From Bacteroidota bacterium (lineage in GTDB: Bacteria > Bacteroidota > Bacteroidia > Sphingobacteriales > Sphingobacteriaceae), in NCBI GenBank assembly GCA_013286985.1, contig JABDEQ010000068.1:1-13512 (forward strand): DNA of 13,512 nucleotides, written 5' to 3'. Shown here one piece after another: positions 6,858 through 12,995 of this stretch. The notes beneath the pieces are model-generated. The model ran no database searches, had not been told where the DNA came from, and saw only the letters and a program-made list of their open reading frames with translations. Positions within the stretch are counted from its first letter, which is position 1. Each line of letters begins with the position of its first letter. The translations under genes were made by a program, and so were the position numbers.

Positions 6858-8174
6858 ATGAAGCCGGTTTTACTCACCATCGTATTAGGATTAACTATAG
6901 TTATTGCAAAATGTCAGCCTGCGCCCATCGGACAAACGCAGATAACCGAATGGCAGTACGGAAAAAACGGGGCGGTTTCTATTACCTATGATGATGGTTC
7001 TTATCATCAGTTTACAAAGGCGTTGCCTATAATGGAAAGGCTGAAGCTGCCTGCTACCTTTTTTGTTATTACAGGCGGATTTCCCGGCTCCAAATATCAT
7101 GGAACTTTTATCGGGCGTCCGGTTAAAACAATTATAGCTGAATCGGCCAATATACCAACGAATAGCGGTAATTTTTTAGAGCGTTGTTCAGCAGCTGGAT
7201 ATCTGGGCTATAAAGGCACTATTACCTACGTAACTAAAGCAGCCAGTCTTTATGATGAGAAAAGGACCACAGAGGCTTATCAGTTGATGGATGAATTGTA
7301 TAAAAAAGTAAGAAACGGAGACTTTCAACCCGGTTATCAGCCATGCGACGAAGTGTTACAGGAAGAAGGTTCTACCTGGGACGATATGAGGCGATACGCA
7401 GCCGAAGGTTATGAAATTGCAAGCCATTCCATTACCCACGCCAGCATGCCAGGGCTCGATTCAGTAAATATTACCTATGAACTTGTAAAGAGCAAAGAAG
7501 AAATACGAAACCAGATGGGGGAGCGGTATACCTTTTCGACAGAGGTGCCGTACGGATACGAAAATGAACGGGTAATGAAAATTGCTTACAAAATTTATCC
7601 GGCCCTGCGCAACCGCATGCCCGAACCCTGGTTAAAAGAAATTGACCGGCCAAGTAAACAAACGCCTGGCAATACTGATAAAGATTATGTGCAATGGCAA
7701 CGCGAAGCAAATACAAGATCGCCGCTGCCGCTAATGAAATCGTGGGTGGATACTACAGTTGCAAGGAAAGATACCTGGTTGGTTATTGTTATTCACGGGG
7801 TGGATGGTTTAGGCTATGAAGCTTTGCCGAGCACTTTGCTGGATGAGTATTTTCAATACATAAAGAACGACGATGATAAACTCTGGGTAGCCACATTTGG
7901 CGATGTTACCAAATATATGCGCGAGCGCGAAAACGCAACCGTCCAAAATAATGAAGATAACGGGAGAATTTCTGTGCGGCTAACGCATACGCTGGATACT
8001 ATGTATAACGTTCCGTTAACGCTAAAAACTTATTTACCCAAAAGCTGGAATACCACATTAGTGAAACAGGGTAAACATAGCCAGCAATTAACTGCTACGC
8101 AGGATGATAAAGGAAATTATGTGTTGTACCAGGCGTATCCTAATGAAGGAATAGTGACATTGTCGAAGAATTAA
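6858..8174 (+). CDS. Exported polysaccharide deacetylase (NodB/CE4 family)
   Basis: The 438-residue protein should remove acetyl groups from N- or O-acetylated glycans in the periplasm or at the surface. The ATG at 6858 is chosen over an upstream TTG (6828) because it gives a clean signal peptide (KPVLLTIVLGLTIVIAK, then Cys19) and follows a promoter element. Cys19 has Lys at -1, so a lipoprotein is doubtful. The NodB motifs are visible: AVSITYDDG (39-47; D45 base, D46 metal ligand), then LPATFFV (64-70), and EIASHSITHASM (186-197; H190 and H194, metal ligands). H313 in WLVIVIHGVDG (307-317) may be the catalytic histidine of motif 5. About 140 residues separate motifs 1 and 2, far more than the roughly 50 usual in CE4 enzymes. 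The last 70 residues look like a small beta domain. Its stop lies 2 bp from that of the convergent gene. Confidence 0.9.
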   Translation: MKPVLLTIVLGLTIVIAKCQPAPIGQTQITEWQYGKNGAVSITYDDGSYHQFTKALPIMERLKLPATFFVITGGFPGSKYHGTFIGRPVKTIIAESANIPTNSGNFLERCSAAGYLGYKGTITYVTKAASLYDEKRTTEAYQLMDELYKKVRNGDFQPGYQPCDEVLQEEGSTWDDMRRYAAEGYEIASHSITHASMPGLDSVNITYELVKSKEEIRNQMGERYTFSTEVPYGYENERVMKIAYKIYPALRNRMPEPWLKEIDRPSKQTPGNTDKDYVQWQREANTRSPLPLMKSWVDTTVARKDTWLVIVIHGVDGLGYEALPSTLLDEYFQYIKNDDDKLWVATFGDVTKYMRERENATVQNNEDNGRISVRLTHTLDTMYNVPLTLKTYLPKSWNTTLVKQGKHSQQLTATQDDKGNYVLYQAYPNEGIVTLSKN

Positions 8175-8176
8175 GT

Positions 8177-9202
8177 TTATAAGGTACAAAGAAAAGCCAT
8201 AGTGTCTACGCCGTCGGCATAATCCCATAATGCCGGCTGCTGGCTCATGCCAAAGTCAACTACCTGGCTTTTTATTCTCAAAGGTACGTGGGTAACAACA
8301 CATTGAATGTTATCAGCCTCAGTATTCAACAAATTCTCAACAGCTTGCAGGTCATCGTAATATCCAAAATATAAAACGGCAAGCGGCGAAGTTAGTTTAT
8401 CATCTTCCTTGAGCATTAAAAAACCATTGTCAAAATGTTTATCGCTGTTTACCAGGTATATGGATTTATTGTAATCGTAATTGTTGTTGTATTTATGATG
8501 ATTAATAATAGGCTGAAAAGCTTCGATCGATTCAAAAAAGAAATTGAAAACATAATCTTTTGGCACAAATACCTTCGACACATTACGGCAACCTAAGCCA
8601 TAATAATCAAAAATATCGTGCCCAAGCTTAAATAGTTGTTCGGTACTTTCATTTCCGTTTAATACGGCAACACTGCTTCTGTTTTTGCGGATAATGTTAG
8701 GCACTTTCCCAAAGTAAAATTCAAAATAGCGCGAAGTATTGTTGCTTCCGGTAGCAATTACGGCATCAAATTTTTCAAGTCTTTCTATAATACTATATCT
8801 ATCGCCAAAGGTTGGTTCAATAGCAACAAGCATCTTTAAAACATGCTTAATAAGCCTGGCATCCTGCGAGGATGCTTTTATAAGCGCATAGTCGCCCGAA
8901 GCCAGCACACACAATACATCATGAAAACCCACCAGCGGAATATTTCCGGCCAATATTAAACCAACTCTTTTTATTGCAGCATGCTCATTTATATTATAGC
9001 CATCCAGCCATGTTTCCAGATCTTGAAAACTCAGCATGTGGCCGATGGCATTTACAGCTCTTGAAACGCTTTCGGGGGTAAACCAGGCATTATATTGTTT
9101 TTCATCATTAATAATGGCCGATAATTGTTCATCCGGGTTGCGCAATTGTGTACCTAATTCCGAAAAAATGCTGATTAGTTTGCTCTTAGTTAAATTTGAC
9201 AT
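8177..9202 (-). CDS. LuxC-type acyl-CoA reductase
   Basis: The 341-residue cytoplasmic protein belongs to the LuxC/acyl-CoA reductase family (PF05893), which reduces acyl-CoA or acyl groups to aldehydes with NADPH through a cysteine thioester. Visible features are the nucleotide-binding region GLILAGNIPLVGFHD (81-95), ATGSNNTSRYFEFYFGKVP (150-168), the GLGCRNVSKVFVP segment (202-214) with probable nucleophile C205, and the conserved ending FGMSQQPALWDYADGVDTMAFL (317-338). It is shorter than the roughly 480 residues of luminous-bacteria LuxC. No luxAB or fatty-acid synthetase genes are nearby, so bioluminescence is not implied; aldehyde or wax-type lipid metabolism is possible. It is divergent from a low-potential ferredoxin gene, which suggests the two may be functionally related. 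A plain ATG start at 9202 fits. Confidence 0.9.
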   Translation of the reverse strand: MSNLTKSKLISIFSELGTQLRNPDEQLSAIINDEKQYNAWFTPESVSRAVNAIGHMLSFQDLETWLDGYNINEHAAIKRVGLILAGNIPLVGFHDVLCVLASGDYALIKASSQDARLIKHVLKMLVAIEPTFGDRYSIIERLEKFDAVIATGSNNTSRYFEFYFGKVPNIIRKNRSSVAVLNGNESTEQLFKLGHDIFDYYGLGCRNVSKVFVPKDYVFNFFFESIEAFQPIINHHKYNNNYDYNKSIYLVNSDKHFDNGFLMLKEDDKLTSPLAVLYFGYYDDLQAVENLLNTEADNIQCVVTHVPLRIKSQVVDFGMSQQPALWDYADGVDTMAFLCTL

Positions 9203-9244
9203 ATATATGGTAAGGTTTTCAAACCCTTTAAAACGTTTTTTTGT

Positions 9245-9252
9245 TATATTTG
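9245..9252 (+). promoter_or_regulatory. Bacteroidota -7 promoter element for the ferredoxin gene
   Basis: TATATTTG matches TAnnTTTG exactly, 52 bp before the ATG at 9305, giving a leader of roughly 45 nt. No clear -33 element is seen at the usual spacing. Confidence 0.55.
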
Positions 9253-9271
9253 TACGCTTGTTAATTCAAGG

Positions 9272-9279
9272 CAAAGTTA
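9272..9279 (-). promoter_or_regulatory. Bacteroidota -7 promoter element for the acyl-CoA reductase gene
   Basis: Read on the minus strand, the octamer is TAACTTTG, an exact TAnnTTTG match, 69 bp before the start at 9202. It overlaps the initial transcribed region of the opposing ferredoxin promoter, so the two transcripts would start by crossing each other. A -33 element is not evident. Confidence 0.4.
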
Positions 9280-9304
9280 ATTGAGAATATAAGAATTAAA
9301 GAAT

Positions 9305-9658
9305 ATGGCGATTAAAATCACCGATGAATGCATAAACTGCGGAGCTTGCGAACCTGAATGCCCCAATAATGCTATTTACGATGCTGGCGCTGCATGGCGT
9401 TTCTCTGATGGTACAGGTTTAAAAGGGCTTATTGATTTTGGCGATGGAAATACATTGAATGCAGAAGAAACCCAGGCCGCTTTATCTGATGATATTTACT
9501 ATATTGTACCTGATAAGTGTACCGAATGTGTTGGCTTTCACGATGAGCCACAATGTGCTGCAGTTTGCCCGGTAGATTGTTGCGTAGATGACGAGGATAT
9601 TCGTGAAACTAAGGAAGAGTTGCTTGCAAAAAAAGAGTGGCTCCATATAAATGAATAA
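9305..9658 (+). CDS. 2[4Fe-4S] ferredoxin, Allochromatium (Alvin) type with an inter-cluster insert
   Basis: The 117-residue protein is a low-potential electron carrier. The first cluster site is C9-x2-C12-x2-C15-x3-C19-P. The second is C72-x2-C75-x8-C84-x3-C88-P, whose eight-residue spacing with ECVGFHDEPQC (74-84) is the mark of Alvin-type ferredoxins. Two further cysteines, C92 and C93, follow directly. About 52 residues lie between the two sites (20-71), much longer than in the roughly 80-residue family prototypes; the insert is rich in Gly and Asp and has no cysteine. A short charged helix (DEDIRETKEELLAKKEW, 96-112) ends the protein. It has its own promoter upstream and terminator downstream, so it is a single-gene unit. 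The divergent acyl-CoA reductase may be related in function, but ferredoxin is not the known donor of LuxC enzymes. Confidence 0.95.
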   Translation: MAIKITDECINCGACEPECPNNAIYDAGAAWRFSDGTGLKGLIDFGDGNTLNAEETQAALSDDIYYIVPDKCTECVGFHDEPQCAAVCPVDCCVDDEDIRETKEELLAKKEWLHINE

Positions 9659-9681
9659 CAAATAACTAAAAGATACGAGGG

Positions 9682-9713
9682 AAGGGAGGGTGTTAAAAAT
9701 ACCCTCCCTTTTT
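9682..9713 (+). terminator. Intrinsic terminator of the ferredoxin gene
   Basis: A perfect 10-bp GC-rich stem, aagggagggt (9682-9691) with accctccctt (9701-9710), has a 9-nt loop and a run of T (9709-9713) at its foot. It starts 24 bp after the stop codon. Confidence 0.93.
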
Positions 9714-9736
9714 ATATATTATAAAATTAAGGGCGC

Positions 9737-9744
9737 TATTTTTG
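9737..9744 (+). promoter_or_regulatory. Bacteroidota -7 promoter element for the NlpC/P60 gene
   Basis: TATTTTTG matches TAnnTTTG exactly and lies 20 bp before the ATG at 9765, implying a leader of only about 14 nt. It comes just after the upstream terminator, as expected for a separate transcription unit. Confidence 0.5.
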
Positions 9745-9764
9745 TTTTCAGCTAAGATTTTCTC

Positions 9765-10526
9765 ATGGAGTACGGCATTTGTAACCTTTCTATTGTTCCG
9801 TTAAGGGCCGAAGATAATGATAGGAGTGAACTGGTTTCGCAGCTGTTATTTGGTGAAACGTTTGAAATTTTAGAGTGGAAAGAAAATTGGGTGAAAATAG
9901 TTACAACATTTGACAATTATACAGCCTGGATTGGTCGTTTGCAGTTTATAATGATTGGGCATTTAGCTTACAAACAATTTAAACACACACCTCCGCCATT
10001 AACCTACCGGCCCGTTACACAAGCGCTAAAAACAAGGAATAATAGTATTTTATATTTACCAATGGGCAGCTCTCTCGTTTTTTTGGAGGGTATAACCTGT
10101 CATATCGGTACTGAAAAATTTGAAATTATTGGCGAAATTGGTGAAACTGAAAGTCTTATAAATACGGCAATGTCGTATTTAAATGTACCTTACTTATGGG
10201 GTGGCCGCACCCATTTTGGTATTGACTGCTCCGGCTTTACCCAGATGGTATATAAACTGCAAGGCATCAATTTGTTACGCGATGCCAGCATGCAGGCAGA
10301 ACAGGGAATCGCGGTTAATTCATTGACTGAATGCAAACTTGGTGATCTGGCTTTTTTTGACAACGCTGCGGGCAAAATTGTGCACGTGGGCATCATTATA
10401 GATGAACACAGGATTATTCACGCATCTGGAAAAGTGAAGATTGATACTATCGACGAAAAAGGAATTTATTCTGAAGATCTAAAAAGATATACCCACAAAC
10501 TAAAGACAATCAGGAGAATACTCTAA
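9765..10526 (+). CDS. NlpC/P60 family cysteine peptidase with N-terminal SH3b domains, no signal peptide
   Basis: The 253-residue protein is likely a gamma-D-glutamyl-amino acid endopeptidase (YkfC/dipeptidyl-peptidase VI-like) acting on cell-wall peptides. Residues 1-60 form an SH3b-like domain (VPLRAEDND, then WVKIVTTFDNYTAWI), and 75-127 look like a second one. The catalytic domain begins near 130: YLWGGRTHFGIDCSGFTQMVY (143-163) has the nucleophile C155, GDLAFFDN (193-200) is the usual next block, and KIVHVGIII (204-212) supplies H207. H219 in IIHASGKV is the likely third residue. No signal sequence is visible at the N-terminus, and the first residues already belong to the SH3b fold. It therefore probably acts in the cytoplasm on recycled muropeptides, as proposed for this subfamily. 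The gene overlaps the end of the convergent WD40 gene by 4 bp. Confidence 0.92.
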   Translation: MEYGICNLSIVPLRAEDNDRSELVSQLLFGETFEILEWKENWVKIVTTFDNYTAWIGRLQFIMIGHLAYKQFKHTPPPLTYRPVTQALKTRNNSILYLPMGSSLVFLEGITCHIGTEKFEIIGEIGETESLINTAMSYLNVPYLWGGRTHFGIDCSGFTQMVYKLQGINLLRDASMQAEQGIAVNSLTECKLGDLAFFDNAAGKIVHVGIIIDEHRIIHASGKVKIDTIDEKGIYSEDLKRYTHKLKTIRRIL

Positions 10527-11434
10527 TCATCAAAAGTAATATCCCATATTATTATCTTTTTATCATCTCCCGCAGAAATTAGCTGGTTGCCATTCCAGCA
10601 TATTTTGTTGACTGATAATGCGTGGCTGTCATAACCCTTTTCCCTGCTGATAATTTTGTAAAGTTTAAAATCATCGGCACCCCATATCTTTATGCTTTTA
10701 TCCATGCTGCCTGTGGCAAAATAGGGCAGGGTTTGATGAAATGCAATACTGTTCACCGCAAAAAGGTGGGCCGGGATATTGTTCAACAGTTCAAATGACC
10801 GGGCATCCCATATTTTAACCTGGGCATCGCGCCCGCCGGATACCAGGTAATTACTATCAGGAGAATACTGCGTGGCGAAAACTGACATCGTATGCCCATG
10901 GAGGATTTTAGTCAAAGTATAATCATCCAGGTTATAGATAGACAACTGATTATTGCGGCATCCAAAGGAAACCTGCTTTTCATCAGGCGAAACAGCAATG
11001 GTACGTATGGTATCGTCAGAAACTTTTATGGAGTGTAAAAGCTCCAATGTTTTCAGACTCCATATAGAAACTTTACCGTCCTCAGAAGCTACCAATAACT
11101 CGTTTTTTGATTTTACCGATTTAACATCAAAAATTGGCGCCCGGTGAAACCGCAGGCTTTTGATAACACGCTGTTCTAAAAAGTCAAAAACCAGCACTTC
11201 CCCGTTTCTTAAGCCGGCAAACAACAAAGGATAACCAACAGGGCCGTGTATGGCATAAACGGACGCTGCAACCGGAAACATCACTTTTATAAAGGAATTG
11301 GTTTTCAAACTCCATTCTACCAATCCCTTATCATTGCCTCCGGAAAATAATATCCCTGGTTTTTGTGAAAGTTCTAAAGTGAATATAGGGTTGCCGTGCC
11401 CATTTAGTTCGGCTATTTTTTTTACGGTCATCAT
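10523..11434 (-). CDS. WD40-repeat beta-propeller protein
   Basis: The 303-residue protein has seven WD40-type repeats, at about 10-41, 55-84, 97-125, 138-167, 180-209, 222-251 and 268-297. The best ones end VKIWD (206-210), IKIWG (248-252) and IIIWD (294-298), with GH or H in front and SG..D or TGS.D in the middle (SGGRDAQV, TGSMDKSI). This is exactly one seven-bladed propeller with no other domain. There is no signal peptide, so it is probably a cytoplasmic scaffold; the partner is unknown. Two adjacent ATG codons (11434 and 11431) could start it and no Shine-Dalgarno sequence distinguishes them. It lies 68 bp after hisIE on the same strand, with no clear terminator between, so it may be cotranscribed with the his genes. 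Its stop overlaps that of the convergent NlpC/P60 gene. Confidence 0.9.
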   Translation of the reverse strand: MMTVKKIAELNGHGNPIFTLELSQKPGILFSGGNDKGLVEWSLKTNSFIKVMFPVAASVYAIHGPVGYPLLFAGLRNGEVLVFDFLEQRVIKSLRFHRAPIFDVKSVKSKNELLVASEDGKVSIWSLKTLELLHSIKVSDDTIRTIAVSPDEKQVSFGCRNNQLSIYNLDDYTLTKILHGHTMSVFATQYSPDSNYLVSGGRDAQVKIWDARSFELLNNIPAHLFAVNSIAFHQTLPYFATGSMDKSIKIWGADDFKLYKIISREKGYDSHALSVNKICWNGNQLISAGDDKKIIIWDITFDD

Positions 11435-11446
11435 TAGTTGATGGTT

Positions 11447-11493
11447 GATGGTTAATAGTTCATAGCGAAATATACCATGAACTATGAACCATG
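11447..11493. repeat. Imperfect inverted repeat between hisIE and the WD40 gene
   Basis: Arms of 16 nt, 11448-11463 (atggttaatagttcat) and 11477-11492 (atgaactatgaaccat), pair with one mismatch around a 13-nt loop. A short tandem gttgatg/gttgatg (11437-11450) adjoins the left arm. No T-tract follows on either strand, so this is not a typical terminator. I recall tgaac/tatgaacc-rich motifs of this kind as common intergenic filler in Bacteroidota genomes. It could act as a processing or attenuation structure between the his genes and the WD40 gene. Confidence 0.5.
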
Positions 11494-11502
11494 ATCTAAA
11501 AG

Positions 11503-12090
11503 CTATTTATGCCGCTCTTCTAAATTTTTTGCTATTCGTTCCAGACTAAGGCCCTTTTCTTTTAATAGTACAATTAAGTGAAACACCAGGTCCGATGCTT
11601 CATTAATTAAATCAGTTTCGGTTTCTGCAAGCGCCGCAATTACGGTTTCAACACCCTCTTCGCCAACCTTTTGCGCAATTTTATTTAGCCCCTTTTTTTG
11701 AAGTTTATTTACATACGATCCTTCTTTGGGATTTTCGTACCTATCGGTTACAATATTCTCCAGTTCAAGTATAAAGTTCTGGTTATAAGTGGTATTAAAA
11801 CAATTGCGCGAACCTGTATGACAAGTTGGGCCGTCAGCTTTTACTTTTATTAAAAGCGTATCGTGATCACAATCAATATGTATGCTTTTTACATGCAAAA
11901 AGTTATTGCTGGTTTCGCCTTTTGTCCATAAACGATTTTTTGAGCGCGAAAAAAAAGTTACAATATTTTCCTGTGCCGTTTTGTTATATGCTTCCTGGTT
12001 CATATAGCCAAGCATCAGTACTTCCAGCGTTTGTTCGTCCTGTATAACTACCGGTACAAGTCCGTCTGTTTTATTAAAGTCGATATTCAT
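11503..12090 (-). CDS. hisIE: Bifunctional phosphoribosyl-AMP cyclohydrolase / phosphoribosyl-ATP pyrophosphatase HisIE
   Basis: The 195-residue fused enzyme carries out histidine synthesis steps 2 (PR-ATP to PR-AMP, HisE) and 3 (ring opening of PR-AMP, HisI) in the cytoplasm. The HisI half (about 1-108) has [10 protein letters not shown] (26-35), LWTKGETS (54-61), the metal-binding acidic set in [10 protein letters not shown] (71-80; D73, D75, D77) and the zinc cysteines C74, C90 and C97. The HisE half (about 110-195) has the [12 protein letters not shown] stretch (142-153) and [15 protein letters not shown] (162-176), the helical MazG-like signature. Length is normal for fused HisIE. It starts 34 bp after the hisF stop; an A-rich AAGAAG tract just upstream may serve as the ribosome contact. 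It appears to be the last his gene of the operon. Confidence 0.97.
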   Translation of the reverse strand: MNIDFNKTDGLVPVVIQDEQTLEVLMLGYMNQEAYNKTAQENIVTFFSRSKNRLWTKGETSNNFLHVKSIHIDCDHDTLLIKVKADGPTCHTGSRNCFNTTYNQNFILELENIVTDRYENPKEGSYVNKLQKKGLNKIAQKVGEEGVETVIAALAETETDLINEASDLVFHLIVLLKEKGLSLERIAKNLEERHK

Positions 12091-12124
12091 TTTTGTTTCT
12101 TCTTTTTGAAGCCGGGCGATGATA

Positions 12125-12883
12125 TTACACTTCTCTCACCTCAATATTGTATTGCTTCAGTATCTTTTTTAAATCGGGTATTAGTATTTCGCCGTAATGA
12201 AATACAGACGCAGCCAGGGCCGCATCCACATTGCTTTTCTCAAAAACATCAACAAAATGCTGAACCGAACCTGCACCCCCCGATGCTATGACCGGAATAT
12301 TTACATTGCTGTTTACTTCTTTCAAAAAAACATTATCAAACCCTGTTTTTGTACCATCGTGATCCATTGATGTAAGGAGTATTTCGCCAGCTCCTCTGCT
12401 TTCAGCTTCTAAAATCCAGCTTAATGTGTCTTTTTCTGTTGCTAAACGGCCGCCGTTTAAGTGTACAATATTTTTATTGGCTATTACGCGGGTGTCAACT
12501 GCTATCACTACAAACTGAACGCCAAATGCTTTTGCCAGTTCATCAATCAAGGCTGGATTGCGCACCGCTGCTGAATTAATGGATATTTTATCGGCTCCGG
12601 CATTTAAAAGTGCATCGGCATCAGCAATTTCATTTATACCACCGCCTATTGTAAAAGGGATATTTATTTGCCTGGCGACAGCCTTTACCAGCTCCACCAT
12701 AGTTTTACGGCGCTCAACAGTGGCAGTAATATCTAAAAACACCAGTTCGTCGGCCCCTTGCTGCGAATAATTCCATGCCAGCTCTACCGGGTCACCAGCA
12801 TCGCGAAGGTCAACAAAGTTAACGCCTTTAACTGTACGTCCGTCTTTTACATCTAAACAGGGGATTATTCTTTTCGTAAGCAT
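12125..12883 (-). CDS. hisF: Imidazole glycerol phosphate synthase cyclase subunit HisF
   Basis: The 252-residue (beta/alpha)8 barrel uses ammonia from the HisH glutaminase to turn PRFAR into imidazole glycerol phosphate and AICAR. The two catalytic aspartates fall exactly where expected: D11 in [10 protein letters not shown] (6-15) and D130 in VVIAVDTR (125-132). Phosphate-binding loops are seen in TIGGGI (78-83), NSAAV (103-107), [13 protein letters not shown] (171-183), IASGGAG (199-205) and AASVFHYGE (224-232). Length and start fit the family. The start codon is preceded by an AT-rich leader of only 12 bp before a long palindromic repeat that separates it from hisA. hisH should lie upstream of the window if the operon has its usual form. 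Confidence 0.98.
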   Translation of the reverse strand: MLTKRIIPCLDVKDGRTVKGVNFVDLRDAGDPVELAWNYSQQGADELVFLDITATVERRKTMVELVKAVARQINIPFTIGGGINEIADADALLNAGADKISINSAAVRNPALIDELAKAFGVQFVVIAVDTRVIANKNIVHLNGGRLATEKDTLSWILEAESRGAGEILLTSMDHDGTKTGFDNVFLKEVNSNVNIPVIASGGAGSVQHFVDVFEKSNVDAALAASVFHYGEILIPDLKKILKQYNIEVREV

Positions 12884-12895
12884 AATTTATTTTCG

Positions 12896-12982
12896 AGCGT
12901 CATTGCGAGGTACGAAGCAATCTCTATACTATACAGAGCTACTCTGTAAATCGGGGATCGCTTCGTACCTCGCAATGACGCT
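12896..12982. repeat. 87-bp palindromic element (REP/MITE-like) in the hisA-hisF gap
   Basis: Outer arms of 27 nt, 12896-12922 and 12956-12982, are inverted copies with one difference (A at 12919 against C at the partner). The left arm reads gcgtcattgcgaggtacgaa in its first part. Between the arms a second perfect hairpin, tacagag (12932-12938) and ctctgta (12942-12948) with a 3-nt loop, gives a stem-within-loop shape. The element fills all but about 12 bp on the hisF side and 13 bp on the hisA side of a 112-bp gap. No T-tract follows it on the minus strand and there is no ORF inside. From memory, gtcattgcgagg...gaagcaatc is a recurring intergenic repeat in Bacteroidota and other bacteria. 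No clear target duplication is visible. Confidence 0.8.
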
Positions 12983-12995
12983 TTTATAGGGCGGA

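Noticed and set aside
8177..9202. Bioluminescence (lux) operon suggested by the LuxC-like reductase
   Set aside because: No luxA, luxB, luxD or luxE gene is nearby; LuxC-like reductases are widespread in non-luminous Bacteroidota.
12031..12291. Plus-strand open frame across the hisF-hisIE junction
   Set aside because: It is antisense to two certain his genes and its translation has no family signature.
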